NCBI RefSeq assembly: GCF_032854445.1
Contig: NC_088297.1
Coordinates: 7,675,375 to 7,739,374 of the forward strand
Direction: 5' to 3'
DNA: 64,000 nt
From: Liolophura sinensis
Lineage: Eukaryota > Mollusca > Polyplacophora > Chitonida > Chitonidae
Shown: positions 1 through 12,030 of the stretch, piece after piece
Layout: every line of letters starts with the position of its first letter
Numbering within the stretch: position 1 is the first letter of the stretch
Position numbers and translations under genes: made by a program
Notes under the pieces: generated by a model
The model's input: only the letters and a program-made list of their open reading frames with translations
The model's database searches: none
What the model was told of the DNA's origin: nothing

Positions 1-14
1 ATTGTAAATACAGT

Positions 15-270
15 TGGGCTTCTCGAGAACGCCTTAGGTCTACTACATACGAGCATGGCTGCGTGAGTGAGAGACGTACAGATAGCTCAGGTCATACTGA
101 GTTATTTTGAAGTCGTATTTTGCCTGGTGTTCAAACCGACCAAGTGCTCCGTACAGAAGGACATCATCCTAGTGACAGACTGAGACAGATCACGAGATTG
201 GCCTGGAGATCAAATTGGCCTTCGATCGATTAGATAACTCATGTAATTTCACGAAAATGGAGCCGTTGTA
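15..270 (+). pseudogene. Broken copy of SDR16C first exon with 5'UTR and intron flank
   Basis: The sequence around the ATG at 57 matches the first coding exon of the dehydrogenase at 8937-9149, which lies on the other strand. Translation recovers the same order of residues (ILSYFEVVF, then LVFKP, then DIILVT) but with a stop at codon 4, a stop at the position of the glycine-rich nucleotide-binding loop, and frameshifting indels afterwards. Similarity continues upstream into the 5'UTR (CGAGCATGGC context) and downstream past the splice donor (AACTCATGTAAT), so this is a genomic duplicate rather than a retrocopy. The donor GT is lost. Nothing resembling exons 2-6 follows on this strand. Confidence 0.85.
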
Positions 271-377
271 CAGTACAGTGTGTGCTAGACCCCTGGATAT
301 GGTCATATACGTTACATAAAGCCATTAATTCTCGGCACTATTTATGCAGCACACTGGACTTGCCACAGGAAGAGGCA

Positions 378-379
<2 letters not shown>

Positions 380-412
<33 letters not shown>
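380..412. repeat. (TA)n microsatellite
   Basis: About 16 uninterrupted TA units. A short open frame runs through it, but only because of the repeat. Confidence 0.95.
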
Positions 413-414
<2 letters not shown>

Positions 415-454
415 CCCAAAGGTTCCCCGTCATTATATGACTGAAAAATCGTTA

Positions 455-566
455 TTTGTTTATTTAAAACAGAGACCAGGTAAACCCATGACCATGGGGA
501 GGTTGCTAGCAGACCTTCCCACTGGACTTGAACTCAATGCGACCGCACTGGTGAGAGGCTCGATGG
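455..566 (-). repeat. SINE-A fragment
   Basis: Internally deleted piece of the SINE-A family described at 17761-18035, in reverse orientation: tail, then the GACCATGGGGAGGTTGCTAG-like core, then part of the tRNA-like head. Confidence 0.7.
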
Positions 567-1446
567 CTTTACACAATTCAATAACATTTACAATCACAGA
601 GTTGCAGAAATTGCTTTGTATTCTCTATTTTCTGCTCCAAAAAGGACCCGTAGGACATGATATGTTACTTTGTAAATGTGACACATTGCGCAATGTCATC
701 TTTGAGCAGAAATATAAGCAACAGAATGTGTAAATAAAACAATGCTGAGAACCAGTTCCTACGTCATAAAGCTTTTAAAAAAAACCTTCTCATAAATTAA
801 TTAATAATTAAATTATTACGTCACCACTTGAGCTATTCCGTTTCCCAAACAAAGGTTATCAGAACACGACTATAAAGTCTTGTGAAATATATAAAATAAA
901 CGCAGCCTTTTTGGAGTCGAGCCACTGTCCCACTTTCATAAAATTTTGAATATAACAATTTTCTGTAAATTTTCTAGCAGATCTAATCAATTCTTGCCTA
1001 TCAACTTGGACAAAGTCAAAAAAAAAAGGAATTTTCTAATATGTGCTCAAGTGGCCCAAGCTGTCAACTAAAAGCGGGCTAAATTTACAACCCAAATTCC
1101 TCATTTACCAGAGATCAGTCTTACAAATATGTCGCATCTCTACGTAAAATAATTATCCCTTGCTATGCATATTTTAGAAGAATTTCTGATTTTCAAGAAA
1201 GGCAAAGCTATGGAAATTCATGTACATAATAATAGTGTAGCTAACAATGATAACTTTCCACAGGCAGGGAAAAATTACCCTCTCACCCATACAACTATAC
1301 ATCTCTCAGTGATAAAAACAAATGAAATCACGACATTCATTCGACGAGACCCCACTGAATAGTATTGAGAGTTTGTGCAATCACGTGCCACGTTGTTCTA
1401 GAAAGGATGTTTTGTGGATGACTGTTGTAACATGATGTCAGCTTCA

Positions 1447-1543
1447 TCACTCTACCTTTTTGCTGCCCGTGGGTCGGTATTGTGGGTCTATCCCTATATC
1501 CATGAAGGCATACAATAGGTGCTGAGCCTTTCGTGTTAGAAAT
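1447..1543 (-). CDS. SDR16C-like gene, coding exon 6 (stop)
   Basis: Acceptor TGTTTTTGCAG/A. Encodes FLTRKAQHLLYAFMDIGID and a short polar tail ending VE, with TGA at 1449-1447. Phase matches exon 5 exactly. Confidence 0.88.
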
Positions 1544-4500
1544 CTGCAAAAACAAAATAGCCACAATCTATACTGGTTAGGTATGCATATGATTTATTTA
1601 TTTAATTGATTAATGTTTTACGCCCTACTCAAGAATATTTCACTTATACGACAGCGGCCAACATTATGGTGGGAGGAAACCGTGCAGAACTTGGGGGAAA
1701 CTCACGACCATCTGCAGGTTGCTAGCAGACCTTCCCACGCACGGCCGGAGAGGAAGCCAGCATGAGCTGGACTTGAACTCACAGCGACCGCATTGGTTAG
1801 AGGAACCGACTGAGAGTATGCATTTGAGATGCGCGCGCATAGGTATTAATAAACAAGCTAAGAAGTAGATTGTATGAACGTCACATTTATATGTTTATTT
1901 CACTGGTGTATTCAAGAATATTTCACATATACGACGGCGGCCAGCATTATCAGAAATCGGGCAGAGCCCGGCTAAACCCACGACCACTGGGAGGCTGCTG
2001 AAGACCTTCCCATGTACGGCCACAGAGGGTGCCAACATGAGCACAGCGACCGCATTGGCGGGAGACGCCTGGGTGATCGCGCCGTGCTGGAGTGCTCAAC
2101 CTATCGGCCACGGCGATCCTCGTCACATTTGAAGACGAAGCTCTAAACCGAGCTGAGCCGTGTATTCCGTATCACTGTAAACCAGAACTCGTTGTCAAAT
2201 AATTCCGCAAGCATGGTACAATAAGTAGAACATAAAATTTTGTGACATAAATAGGTAATATTATGAACGATGAATATTTCACCTGTATCAAAGCGGTCAG
2301 ATATATGGGTCGAGGATATCACAGAGATACACATATGTATCCAGGAGGAAACCTAACAGAACCAGGAGGAAACCTTACAGAACCAGGAGGAAACGCCCCC
2401 GATGTACACCTGACTGATAGGGTTATCGGCAGTGAGAACGTGTCGAGCCATGGCAGCGCCGAATGTAAACCACCTCATCCACCTCTATCTGAATGAAAGG
2501 CCTCCCCGAACCAGCTGGCGTGGAAGATTGAAACAAGCGACTTAACTGCTCTATGGCTCTAGGTGTTTGGTGGACAGAGTCTATTATGAAACAATTAATA
2601 TTCACCAAGAGGAAAGGACATGGGCAAATCGTGGGGACAAGACAATGTTTTACCCTGATTTCGACAGATCCATTAGTTTTTCAACCACTGAACAAAATAA
2701 AAATCATTTGTTTGGAAATATCTGTTTGGACAGATGTATAATTTTATTTCGAATATATAGATATATGTATATATATAGCCAAATGTATTCACAGCCTTGA
2801 AGACCTTCAATGTAATGTCTTGAAGGACCATTACGTTATGGCGCCTGAAGGCGGGACCAAACAATTTTTATTTGTAAATCTGGTTAGAATGAGGGTTTGT
2901 TTGACATCGATGAATGACTTCCTCCTGTCGTTTCCTTACACAGTTCGGTCTTGAATAATAGAGGCACGTTCGAAGGTATTAGGACAAAATGGCCGATTTG
3001 AAATCTATACTTACTTATCCAGGATGACAAGGAGCGTTTTAGAGCTCGGCACGTATATAACCTCATCCTGGCGCAGGACTCCTTCCACAACAGCTGACGC
3101 AGTCTCCTCGGGGGTCAAGAACCGTTCAAATTTCCTATTTGAAAAAAAAAAAACAGTAGGATAAAAGTTATTTCACCATTACTCGTACTTATATACTGCA
3201 TTTAATAGCTGAAAGAATTGTTCACTACACCGATACGTGTGACAAAATTGTTAGCCACAGTTTAGCAAATAAATGTTATACTTAAACCCATGCCTAAAGT
3301 GTCGAAATGTTCTGGCAATGATGGTGCTGAACGCGCAGCCTCGTCGGACGCCAAAGGATTTTGGAAGAGCTTGACTTTGTCCGCAATACTCTAGTTTGGC
3401 TTTGTTTTTAAACCTGCTCTGTTAAAAAGAATGCGTGGTATCCAGCACCTGAGTGACATGCTTCAAGCAGGATATCTTCATGGGAAACGAGAAGAGAAGG
3501 TCATTTCTTGAAAATACAGCTAGGTCGTCCCTGGTGATATGAACAACAACTTGTGCAAGAATGCTATGCATGGTTGGAACTGATTTTCTCCGAGAGTATC
3601 AAATGGTTTCTTCCGCCCATTGAGGAAAATAGCGCTATGAATGCACGAGTCCAGCGGCCAAAATGGATATCCATTACAGGCAGTAATGGTATACAAAAGA
3701 AATGGAATTCTCTCCGTTATTGCTATGAGTATGATATGTGGCTTTTTGTCAAAACCGTTGGACATTCCCCCATAACCATATTGCCACGAACAGCGAATTG
3801 GCATGTATTTCTACAAACGATTCTTGCACTAAATCTGAAAACTTGTGATGTTGGTAATGGAAACGAAATATGGGCGTTGTTCGGCAGACAAAGGAACAGG
3901 ACTTACGAAAGCTTTGGGAATTTCGTCATGCCTGTATCTACGAAGTGTGGGCACACAATAGACGTCTTTATCCCTGGTCGCTCCATTCGGCGCACTTCGT
4001 CCCGAAGTGACTCAGTGAAACCATACACTGCCCACTTGGAACTCCTGTACCAAAGAAAACAACCTAAATCAACACAGATGATATGATTGAATGTAACTGA
4101 TTATAATATTAACGACTGACTGATGGGCCTAAATTGATTGATACGAATGTCCAAATAATTGATTTAACTTCACACAATGTTTATTTTTGATTCATGTCAT
4201 TGGTGTTTAGAAACCTATTTTCCGGAATTTGTTAATGTTGAGCGGTATTGCTAAACAAAGACTAGATCAAGGACGATCCCTCACCTTCTCCCCCTGCAAA
4301 ACACAAAAAGGCTGGCAAAATCTTTACGGTAGTAAAGTAAAACAATCTAGATAATTTATTTCAGATTGATTTAGGGTTAGGGATAAGAGCAAGTAGGGTG
4401 TAAAGAATTGCAGCACGTGGCAGTGTTGACGAGACACAATCTCTGTTAGGATAGAACAAAGCCATTTCTAGTGTATTTGTGTTCTTCCTTAATTTTCACC

Positions 4501-7500
4501 ACGATGTGACTGTAATATTGCCAATGTGGTATTATAATAATTCACTCTTCCTAAATGGTTCATGTTGTTCAAAATTCGATGCGTTGTAATCACCAAACCA
4601 GCCATCTCTCTCAGGTAAGTCCATTTGGCAGTTTTGTTACCCTACTCCCTCAAGCTCATTTCCGCAAAACGAATGATAAAGTGGAACATTGGAAAAGATC
4701 TACTCTTAAGTTACATCAGGATGACGATGGCATTGTAGGCGTTGCTGGATTTATATCCGATATAGCACGACGAAAATCATCCAATGCCCCCTGTTTTATA
4801 CATGTTCTTTACCACGATGTGTCTGGAATATTGCCGACGTGGCATTAAGCCATCATGATTCATTCATTCATTCATGTATTCAGATATAACACTAAAAGTC
4901 TGCGTTGACTAATGTTAGATTTATGATATTTTCAAGATTTCATTATAACAGGAACAATTGTGTAATACTTCGACGTCTCTCAGATTAACGAGTACAGCCT
5001 GAACTTCTCTACATATACTTACGAATAATCCGTCAAGTAGGCTACACCCATCTTAGCCGCCATGGAGGCAATCGTTACCACGTGACCGTAGTTATTTTCC
5101 ACCATTGCGGGTAAAAACTCTCTCACGGTCTGTTTGCAGAGATGGGTATGACAAAAAACAAAAATATAAATCAAAATGAGACTGAATGCATAGAATTCTT
5201 TCTATTTTCTTTACATTCAATTTCACGCAGGCCAAATGGATGTGCGGATCAACACACTTGAACATGTACTCGGTCACAGTTTTAAGTCTAAATGTGTTGG
5301 CCGCCATCGTATAAGTGAAATATTCTCGAGTAGGGCGTAAAACACCAATCAAATACATAAATAAGAATAAATGTTATGAATTAGATTTTTTGACGGCACA
5401 ACTCATCCCTACACCACAATAGTGTAACACTGCTGTAAATTGTGAATCAGAAAGACGTATCCTGAATCTATCAGCTACCCTACAGTAAATATAAATTATC
5501 ATAAAACTTCCATTTTGTCCTTTCATCTTTCTCTTTTTTTTTTACATAAAAATGATCCACTTTTACCTGGGCAGGCAAGTTCAAAATGAAGAAAGAGAAA
5601 ATGTTCCGGATAAAGCAAGTCAGAAGGCAAGTGGTCTTGAGCGAAAATAAGGCTGTGTAAACAGCCAAGCAAGCACGCTAGGCAGCTTAATGTCATCTAG
5701 ACATAAAGTCTTACGTATTTGTATGATACAAGCAATACAAGCAAGGAAAATGACACTATGGTAACCATGGCAACTGTGGAAATGGACAAACGGGGAGTGC
5801 CAAAATTCATCACCCTAGTATGTAAGCATCCGTAAAGGGTTAAAATTGCCCAGGAGAAATAATTGGTGCTGTAGCCCGGACCCGCAGTTCACACCTGGCT
5901 ATAAAGCAGATATCAGGAAAACGACAATCTAGTTACCATACTAATCTAGTTACCATGTGAACCGCGGAAACGGACAAATGCCAATCACGGCACATGGTCA
6001 TATTGGTATCTAAGTATCCATCAAGAATTTAAATTGAATATGTAGCCTGGACACGAAATTAATCATGAGGAACTATACAGTAGATTGGGGGTTAGAACGC
6101 CAGCGTGGCGCAAAGACCCCGGAACCTCATCAATGCGGTCGCTGCGAGTTCAAGTCCAGCTCAAATAAATCAAATAAATATATAAATTACAGCAGATATC
6201 GGGGAAATAACAATGGCAACCGCAGAAATGGACAACTGTGAGCCGCGAAACATTCATCATATCAGTATCTGTGTATCCTACAAAAATTAAAAGTGCGCAT
6301 GGGAAACCGTTGGAGATATGGCCAGGACACGAATACGGACGGACAGCAGGACAAAAATCGCTAAAATATAATACGGTCTGCCTAAAGATGACGGGCGCAT
6401 AAAGCTGTCAAAGCTTCACTGTCTAGTGGAGGCAGTGATGTAAAGCCAGTTCAGCTGAACTGCGTTTGGATGTGCCCGTCACTGTGGCCGTCAGTTACCA
6501 GCGTCGAATATTACCTACCACAATCGACATTTAACTGAACTCACTGCTTCCAATACACCTTGTGGCTTTGGCCGCTTTATACGCCCGTCGTTATTAGGGG
6601 AAAGATTTTGTCCATCTGGTCGTGTGTCCCTTCGTATTCGTGTCCGGGCTATGGAAGCTCTTTGCGTTTATATCGACGAGGCCGTCAAATAACAGACTGT
6701 CAAATGCCGCCACAATCGACAATTAATTGAATTGGATTAACTGTACAGTGAGTTTAGAGCGTTTCATTCGCTGTAAAAAGTATGCGTAAGCAGATTGTTA
6801 GAACGCATCTCAAGTTTTGCAAAAAATGGTCAAAAAATGTGAACCACGTCTTTATTGACACCCACCCAGAAATGCGCTAAAGTGTTGACAGCAAACGTCT
6901 TTTTAATCTGGCTGTCTTCCAAATCCAACAGCGCTCCGCCATGAAGGATGCCGGCATTGTTCACCAAAATAGTGACGTCACCCACGTCTTTCCTCACGAG
7001 CTCTCCCACTCGTCGAACTGCTTCCGGGTCAGTGACGTCACACTCATAAGCCGTGGCTTCGCCCCCAGTGTTGAATATCTGGTCTGCCGTTGCCTGGTTG
7101 GCCTCCTGGCGAAACAAGAACAAGATAATAAAAGGACTACAGCCTACAGAGTAAAACCAGAATGTTAAGATTATTGTTATTAATGTGTCGCGTTTCTAAA
7201 GGTCAGTCTGAAACTCATGACACTTAGATGTGCTTCTGGGAAGAGCTTAAAGTTGTACCCTGTCATACTCCTTCAAGCGTATGCGTCGCTCTGTACGTTT
7301 CGTTTTACATCATTGCCACCAAGCATTGACCTTTGGAGCATGTGGGACGCACGTGGGATTGTTTAAATTAGCGTCATCACCTGGGTCCTCCCGAGAAACT
7401 ATTTAATCAACATTTATCAATAAAATTGTTTTATGTGTAAGTTAGAATCATGTTGCACATTCTTCAGATAAAGAGAATGCATGTGTATAAAGTATTATTT

Positions 7501-9149
7501 GAGACGAATGTTGAGACGTATTGTTTGTGTTTTCTGGCACCCCTTCCTGTCTCATCACCGTGACCCCAGTCACCTCGGCATTGTTCAAGACTTCTGCACA
7601 AAATTTGCTATTGATGGCAATGACGTAAAGCGAAAGGTAGAGAGTGACGCATGTACTGTAAGGAGTATAGTGCCCTGTTACTTTTTGGGCTGATTCTCCC
7701 GTGACTTGGGGCCATATTGGATATTATTGAAAACCTTTTTCAAAGATATTTCTCCAAAGCAAATGAATCTCCTGACATCAAAATACTGCAGGTCTTTGAA
7801 AATTTGTAATTTTTCGATTTTTATTATTGGTTGGCCAATTAAAACACCATAAATGAAAATGTGGTACACCTGACTTAAGGGTTCAAAGCCGCTCCCCCCC
7901 CCCCACCCCAAGGCATTATACTATCATATTAACCCACGAGCCGGGTTAATCTCTTGTTGCACTTCCACTTCATGCTGAACGCCAACAGAGGAAGCTACAA
8001 CTTCCTCTTTTAAGGTCTTAGGTGTGAACCAACCCAAGATCGACCTTGGATCTACCGCTCCTGACCACTGAGCCATGAGTTTAATGAAAACCCTCTACAC
8101 AGATACCTCTTCAACGCGGGTGAATCGACCTAGTGCAGGTCTTTGATCAGTAGCTGACCAACGAAAATAGGACAAAAGACGGCAATGAATACAATTAGTA
8201 ACAAGACAATTTAATGCTGTTCTGAAGTTTTTTCATCTGCTTAACATGATGTATTCATGCAAGACTGCATGAAACTATAGTCACTACAGTTTATAACGCG
8301 TATACGGTATCTGACTTGCAACAATGTATTCTGTCAATGATTATATCGGCAATAGATGAAAGGTACAATGATAACAATGTAATATTTCTTTGCACTGACT
8401 TCAACTGTTTGAATTATTTTTGTGTATGTGATAGAGTTTAATCATGCAGCCGTCCTATTTCTCTTCTCAATTCGGCTGTCACACGAACACAGAGGAATCA
8501 GAAAGCGTCTGAGTCCAACCGTAATTGATACGGTATTATGGGTAACCTTTTATTACACTTTTGAACGGTTGTATCTAAAGACGCTGTGGTCGTGTTTTTT
8601 CATAAAGAATCCTAGTAACAATGAAGTAACACTTGTTGACGGCATGGCGACTAAATTGATGCAACCAGCAACTTCCAACTTCCGTATGCTTTTACCAAGC
8701 AGCTGCAGGCCACATATAGACACAGTTACGTACACAAAAAATGTAATTAATTTAATTTAAGTTGACGTTTACTTGATAGATAAATAAATAAACATGATAA
8801 ATACATAAATAGTATGTAAAACGAATGGGCGTATGTAACCTGCATGCATGACCTACATCCAGATCATGCCGACAAAGAGACTTTAGACCCTTGTGTTACC
8901 TACAGTTTTCATGATGCCATTACATGAGTTACCTACCTTGTTTATATCCCACACCACGATCTTGGCCCCGAGTCGACCGAAAGCCAAGGCGATCTCCCGG
9001 CCAATCCCGTGGCCTGCCCCAGTCACTAGGATGATGTCCCTCTCTACGGATCGCTTGGCCGGTTTGAACACCAGGCGAAATACGACTTCAAAATAACTCA
9101 GTATGATCTGAGCTATTAGAGTCAGTACGTCTTTCACTGACGCGGCCAT
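1447..9149 (-). CDS. Short-chain dehydrogenase/reductase, SDR16C-like (six coding exons)
   Basis: A complete gene assembled by eye: exons 9149-8937, 7105-6866, 5129-5023, 4044-3907, 3134-3015 and 1543-1447. All introns are GT-AG, phases run 0, 0, 2, 2, 2, and the total is 915 nt, or 304 aa plus stop, the usual length for the family. An N-terminal hydrophobic stretch (about residues 8-28) would anchor or target the enzyme to ER or lipid-droplet membrane. Then come the cofactor loop TGAGHGIG (43-50), Asp68 ending the second beta strand (suggests NAD(H)), CDVTD (93-97), NNAG (120-123), and the catalytic set Asn145, Ser173, Tyr186 and Lys190 (YSSSK). The C-terminal CPHFVDTGM segment is typical of SDR16C members (17-beta-HSD11/13, RDH10, SDR16C5), which oxidise or reduce retinoids, steroids or other lipids. 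The exact substrate cannot be read from sequence. No broken residue is seen, so the gene looks functional. Confidence 0.93.
1592..1812 (-). repeat. SINE-A copy
   Basis: Nearly full-length copy in reverse orientation: AT-rich tail first, then TTACGCCCTACTCAAGAATA, and the tRNA-like head near the right end. It lies just upstream of SDR exon 6, in the last intron. Confidence 0.85.
1893..2122 (-). repeat. SINE-A copy, diverged
   Basis: Second reverse-orientation SINE-A, older than its neighbour, with small deletions in the middle and head. Confidence 0.8.
2339..2394. repeat. Short tandem repeat, about 18-21 bp x 3
   Basis: Three adjacent units beginning CCAGGAGGAAACC, inside the last SDR intron. 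Confidence 0.8.
3015..3134 (-). CDS. SDR16C-like gene, coding exon 5
   Basis: Encodes the C-terminal KFERFLTPEETASAVVEG region and SKTLLVILDK, with the pattern of SDR16C C-termini. The acceptor follows a long T tract (CAAATAG/G); donor AA/GTAAGT. Confidence 0.9.
3907..4044 (-). CDS. SDR16C-like gene, coding exon 4
   Basis: Begins with the rest of the YSSSK motif (Lys190), then WAVYGFTESLRDE and IVCPHFVDTGM. Acceptor TTTGGTACAG/G, donor TC/GTAAGT. A 177-codon frame covering it on the plus strand is a shadow. Confidence 0.92.
4495..4865 (+). repeat. Paired SINE-like tail fragments
   Basis: Two copies, about 310 bp apart, of a block reading CCACGATGTG, then AATATTGCC and GTGGNATTA; the second ends in (ATTC)n. 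This looks like the 3' end of another SINE family. The stretch between them shows nothing I recognise. Confidence 0.45.
5023..5129 (-). CDS. SDR16C-like gene, coding exon 3
   Basis: Residues 152-187 (last codon split): acceptor TTTGCAAACAG/ACC, donor TC/GTAAGT. Carries the catalytic Ser173 in TIASMAAK and Tyr186 in TDYS, at the classical 13-residue spacing. Confidence 0.92.
5297..5372 (+). repeat. SINE-A 3' tail fragment
   Basis: Only the terminal GTATAAGTGAAATATTCTCG to AAATACATAAATAA part is present. Confidence 0.75.
5750..6300. repeat. Three degenerate copies of a roughly 200-bp repeat, with a SINE-A head fragment
   Basis: Units near 5755, 5937 and 6205 share GGAAATGGACAAA- or GGAAACGGACAAA-like starts, a TATC(A/T)AAGTATCC-like middle and a GCC(C/A/T)GGACACGAA-like end. 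A 5' piece of SINE-A (about 6098-6180) interrupts them. The last unit runs into the fold-back at 6310. It lies in SDR intron 2. Confidence 0.6.
6310..6665. mobile_element. Fold-back (long inverted repeat) element
   Basis: The left arm (GGACACGAATACGGACGGAC to GACGGGCGCATAAAGC to AGTTCAG) is matched in reverse complement by the right arm (CTGAACTCACTGCTTCC to GCTTTATACGCCCGTC to TTCGTATTCGTGTCC). Arms are about 150 bp, imperfect, with a short central spacer. No coding capacity is seen. This is probably a non-autonomous DNA transposon or fold-back element. Confidence 0.65.
6866..7105 (-). CDS. SDR16C-like gene, coding exon 2
   Basis: Residues 72-151: acceptor TTTCGCCAG/GAG, 80 whole codons, donor TGG/GTGGGT. 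Holds CDVTD, VNNAG and the VNTLAHFW helix with the catalytic Asn145. Confidence 0.92.
7940..8078 (-). repeat. SINE-B fragment
   Basis: Partial copy of the SINE-B family described at 63596-63950, in reverse orientation, holding the GAACGCCAA to AACTTCCTCTTTTAAGGTCT block and a decayed tRNA-like head. Confidence 0.75.
8937..9149 (-). CDS. SDR16C-like gene, coding exon 1
   Basis: Residues 1-71: start ATG at 9149, membrane-anchor segment, Rossmann-fold beta1 and the TGAGHGIG loop, ending at DINK. Donor AAG/GTAGGT, phase 0. No in-frame ATG or acceptor was evident just upstream that would favour another start, and the degenerate copy at 57 begins at the same ATG. Confidence 0.92.
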
Positions 9150-11280
9150 GCTCGTGTACTACCCTAGGGGTTCTTCAGTAACTAACAAAACTGAATCGTA
9201 TTTAACAAACATATATGTAAGTGCAGGTCTAAGAAATCCGCTAAAGACCTGGACGGGTTTGAAAGGCCTGGCTTTGCGCACCCACGTGCGTCGAACGAGA
9301 TTATATGCCAATACTGTGCAGTTGTAACAAAAGCATATGCAGCACTCTGCAGCGGTCCCTATTAAAAGCGGGCTCACGGATAAGGCGTATGGCCTAGAAA
9401 ATGACCTATAAAACTTACCACTCGGTTCAAAGCACCCTGACATGAACATCGTTGCACCGTACTTCAGAACAATCCGCGCAAATGTCCTGACCTCGCTATA
9501 GGTCTAATTTTATAGTTGTTAGTCTAGCAGGGAGGTTGTAGCGTATGTATAGAGCTCGCGCAGCTGATAATTCATCTATGGTTTCAATATGACCTCAAGT
9601 GTGTCTAATGGGGCCGGAGGCAAGATAATTTGAAACTCAGACTGCATTAAGAGAAGGAAATCCAAATAATTTAAGTAAACATCAGATGACAGATCGATGG
9701 AACCTGTATCTGGAAACAATTTTTTCAAACATTTAAATGCTTGAGTTAATGACATGTACATATGTATGTATGACATTAACAGAATATAAAGCCCACCTAA
9801 GAATTCAATTATTTGACTGCGTAAATGTATTTCAAATAAAAGTGCTATTAGATACAGTTTTTACTCGTGTGTCAGCCATTTTTATTTTATTATTATTATT
9901 CTTTTTTTTTGGTCACCTTTATAAGGATACGCAAAAAGGTACAAGTATTCAATAACGATTGCGATATTAATTTTAGGGAAACGAAGAGCTATGCAAAAAA
10001 AAAAACTTTTGCCGAATTATGCCGAGGTACTTTCCGGAATGACGCAGTAATAACTTCGCGGTGTCACTCAGACAGCTGTAAACACTCTACTCAGTTTCCA
10101 GACTGCCCTCTGGTGGTACTATAGGAAAGGTGTAATTTCGAACCAATATTGGTCCTTGGCAATAACACAAGCTGAAAAAAAAACAACAAAAAAAAAAAAA
10201 AAACATTTTCCTACCACCCTATTAGGGCCCCCATCTCGATATGTTTGTCTTAGTCATGTGATCGATGTGGCCAATCAATCGAGCATCTGAGTGTTTAGGC
10301 CAAAAACGGCCATGACCTCAATGTCACTCTTGTTAAGGCTACACGACCGCATTGATTTTCCTTACTATTTATGTAATAAATTTGTCAAATTCAGCCTCAA
10401 AAATATATTCCCTAGCTTTCGCGTGGTATGGTGCCATACCTCACGCAGCTTGCACTTTTCTTTGCAACATATCAAAATATCAACCGAGCAAGGCCACCAT
10501 TGCTTTGAGCTGTGGTTGCTGCAAGTGATCATTTTGTTACTACCTCCGGGGCAGTGGGTAATATCACTGAGCAAAAAGTTTTCTATTCTATCCAAAACAA
10601 ACTAAACTAGATGCAAAATAGTTATGTATAAATTTACAGTGTATCAACAACCTAAATTGTTTGTGTACCAGTGTTACCAAATCAATGCTCTTTCACACTT
10701 CAGTTCAGGGGTCCGAATTGCGCATGTGTAGCATTAAGGCAACATGGACAAAGCTAGGCCTACTAACCGCTATGGTATCGGCCCGGGATTATACCATATG
10801 TGACAATTTTAAGCACTTCTGATTGCCATGGACCCTTTTGGTTCGGTGAGTCTCACAGCGGGCCCGTTAATTATAGAGGCCACTCGGTTGACGTCCATTT
10901 TTGCTAGAGAAGTTTTCATGTGAGTGTAAATGCTCCTTACAGTCAATGTACCACGTTTGCGGCGGTTTCCCTGCGTAACTATCGTTGCTCGTTGACAGTT
11001 ACTCCAGTGCGCAACTAGTGGCAGTTGTGATCGGAGCCTCATCACTACCTGGTATCCAGGTACAATAAAACAATTATTCATTAACTGAGGTGTCACTTGT
11101 TCCCAGTTATTATCTATCTGAGGATAGTGCTACTATTTCTCATCGGTATACTGTAGGCCTGTTCTCTAAGACGGGTCGCAAGGTGGGAATCACGTGACCA
11201 CCCTTTCGCGTCTAAAACAAAGTGGCCACCCATATTAAAGCATTACGGAAAAGGTCACTTTTTGCCACTTCGCTAGCAAC
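9150..11280. other. Intergenic stretch, no gene recognised
   Basis: Upstream of the dehydrogenase start. It presumably holds its promoter and 5'UTR, but I see no clear TATA box or other element. A/T homopolymers occur near 9901 and 10174-10203. Small open frames here have no recognisable features. Confidence 0.5.
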
Positions 11281-11284
11281 CAGT

Positions 11285-11520
11285 AAGGCCTAGTTGTACA
11301 AAATAACGTCACCGAAGCTCTGCAGAAATACTCTTTTTGGAAAGCTGAAAATTATACAAATCTAACGGATACAAGATCGCTGACCACGATTCCCAAAAAA
11401 AAATGCATTTTCCTATGCAATCACGTAGGGAGGACCGTATTCTTCACCCCCGCCCTTTGTTACCAAGGAGATCACGTGGACTCTACCTTCCAGTCCTTCT
11501 TACAGAATGCTGATATGAAC
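11285..11520 (+). pseudogene. Degenerate relative of the 48333-48695 open frame
   Basis: A run of about 200 bp is similar to 48405-48600. Conceptual translation gives KLYKSNGYKIADHDS in one frame and, after an A-rich slip near 11395, FLCN, RTVFF and CYQGDHV in another. The same order in one frame is intact at 48 kb (KLHKSN, KIADSDS, FLCN, RTVFF, CYEGDHV). The frameshift and loss of the C-terminal part mark it as a relic. It ends where the 31-bp minisatellite begins. Confidence 0.6.
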
Positions 11521-11658
11521 GAGTGGTCATTAGCTAAACACATGATGCTCGTTCTTCTTGTTCCAGGCCCCATCCATTGACTGGCCTTAGCCATCCAAAG
11601 AGGTCATCAGCCAAGGATAATATTTCTATGCCGCGAGACCCGCTGGCCTGGGTGAGAC

Positions 11659-12030
11659 ATGTGATGAGGTCATTAGGTAAGGGCAGTGACGTGATGAGGT
11701 CATTAGGTAATAGCAATGACATGTGATGAGGTCATTAGGTAAGGGCAATGACTTATGATGAGGTCATTAGGTAAGGGCAATGAGTGGTGATGAGGTCAAT
11801 GGGTAGGGCAATGACTTGTGGTGAGGGCATTAGGTAAGGGCAATGACTGGTGATGAGATCATTAGGTAAAGGCGAGGACTAGTGATAAGGTCATTAGCGA
11901 AGGGCAATGACGTGATGAGGTCATTAGGTAAGGGCAATGATTTGTGATGAGGTCATTAGCTAAGGGCAATGACTAGCCATGAGGTCATTAGCTAAGGGCA
12001 ATTACAGTGGCTTGCCATGAGGTCATAAAC
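11659..12030. repeat. Minisatellite, unit about 31 bp, about 12 copies
   Basis: Units read GATGAGGTCATTAGGTAAGG then GCAATGACT, decaying toward the right end. Non-coding. Confidence 0.92.

Noticed and set aside
3553-4086. 177-codon plus-strand open frame
   Set aside because: Lies across SDR exon 4, which has clear family motifs and splice sites on the other strand; this frame shows no motif.
8422-8760. 112-codon plus-strand frame in SDR intron 1
   Set aside because: No motif or homolog recognised; length is within chance for AT-rich intron sequence.
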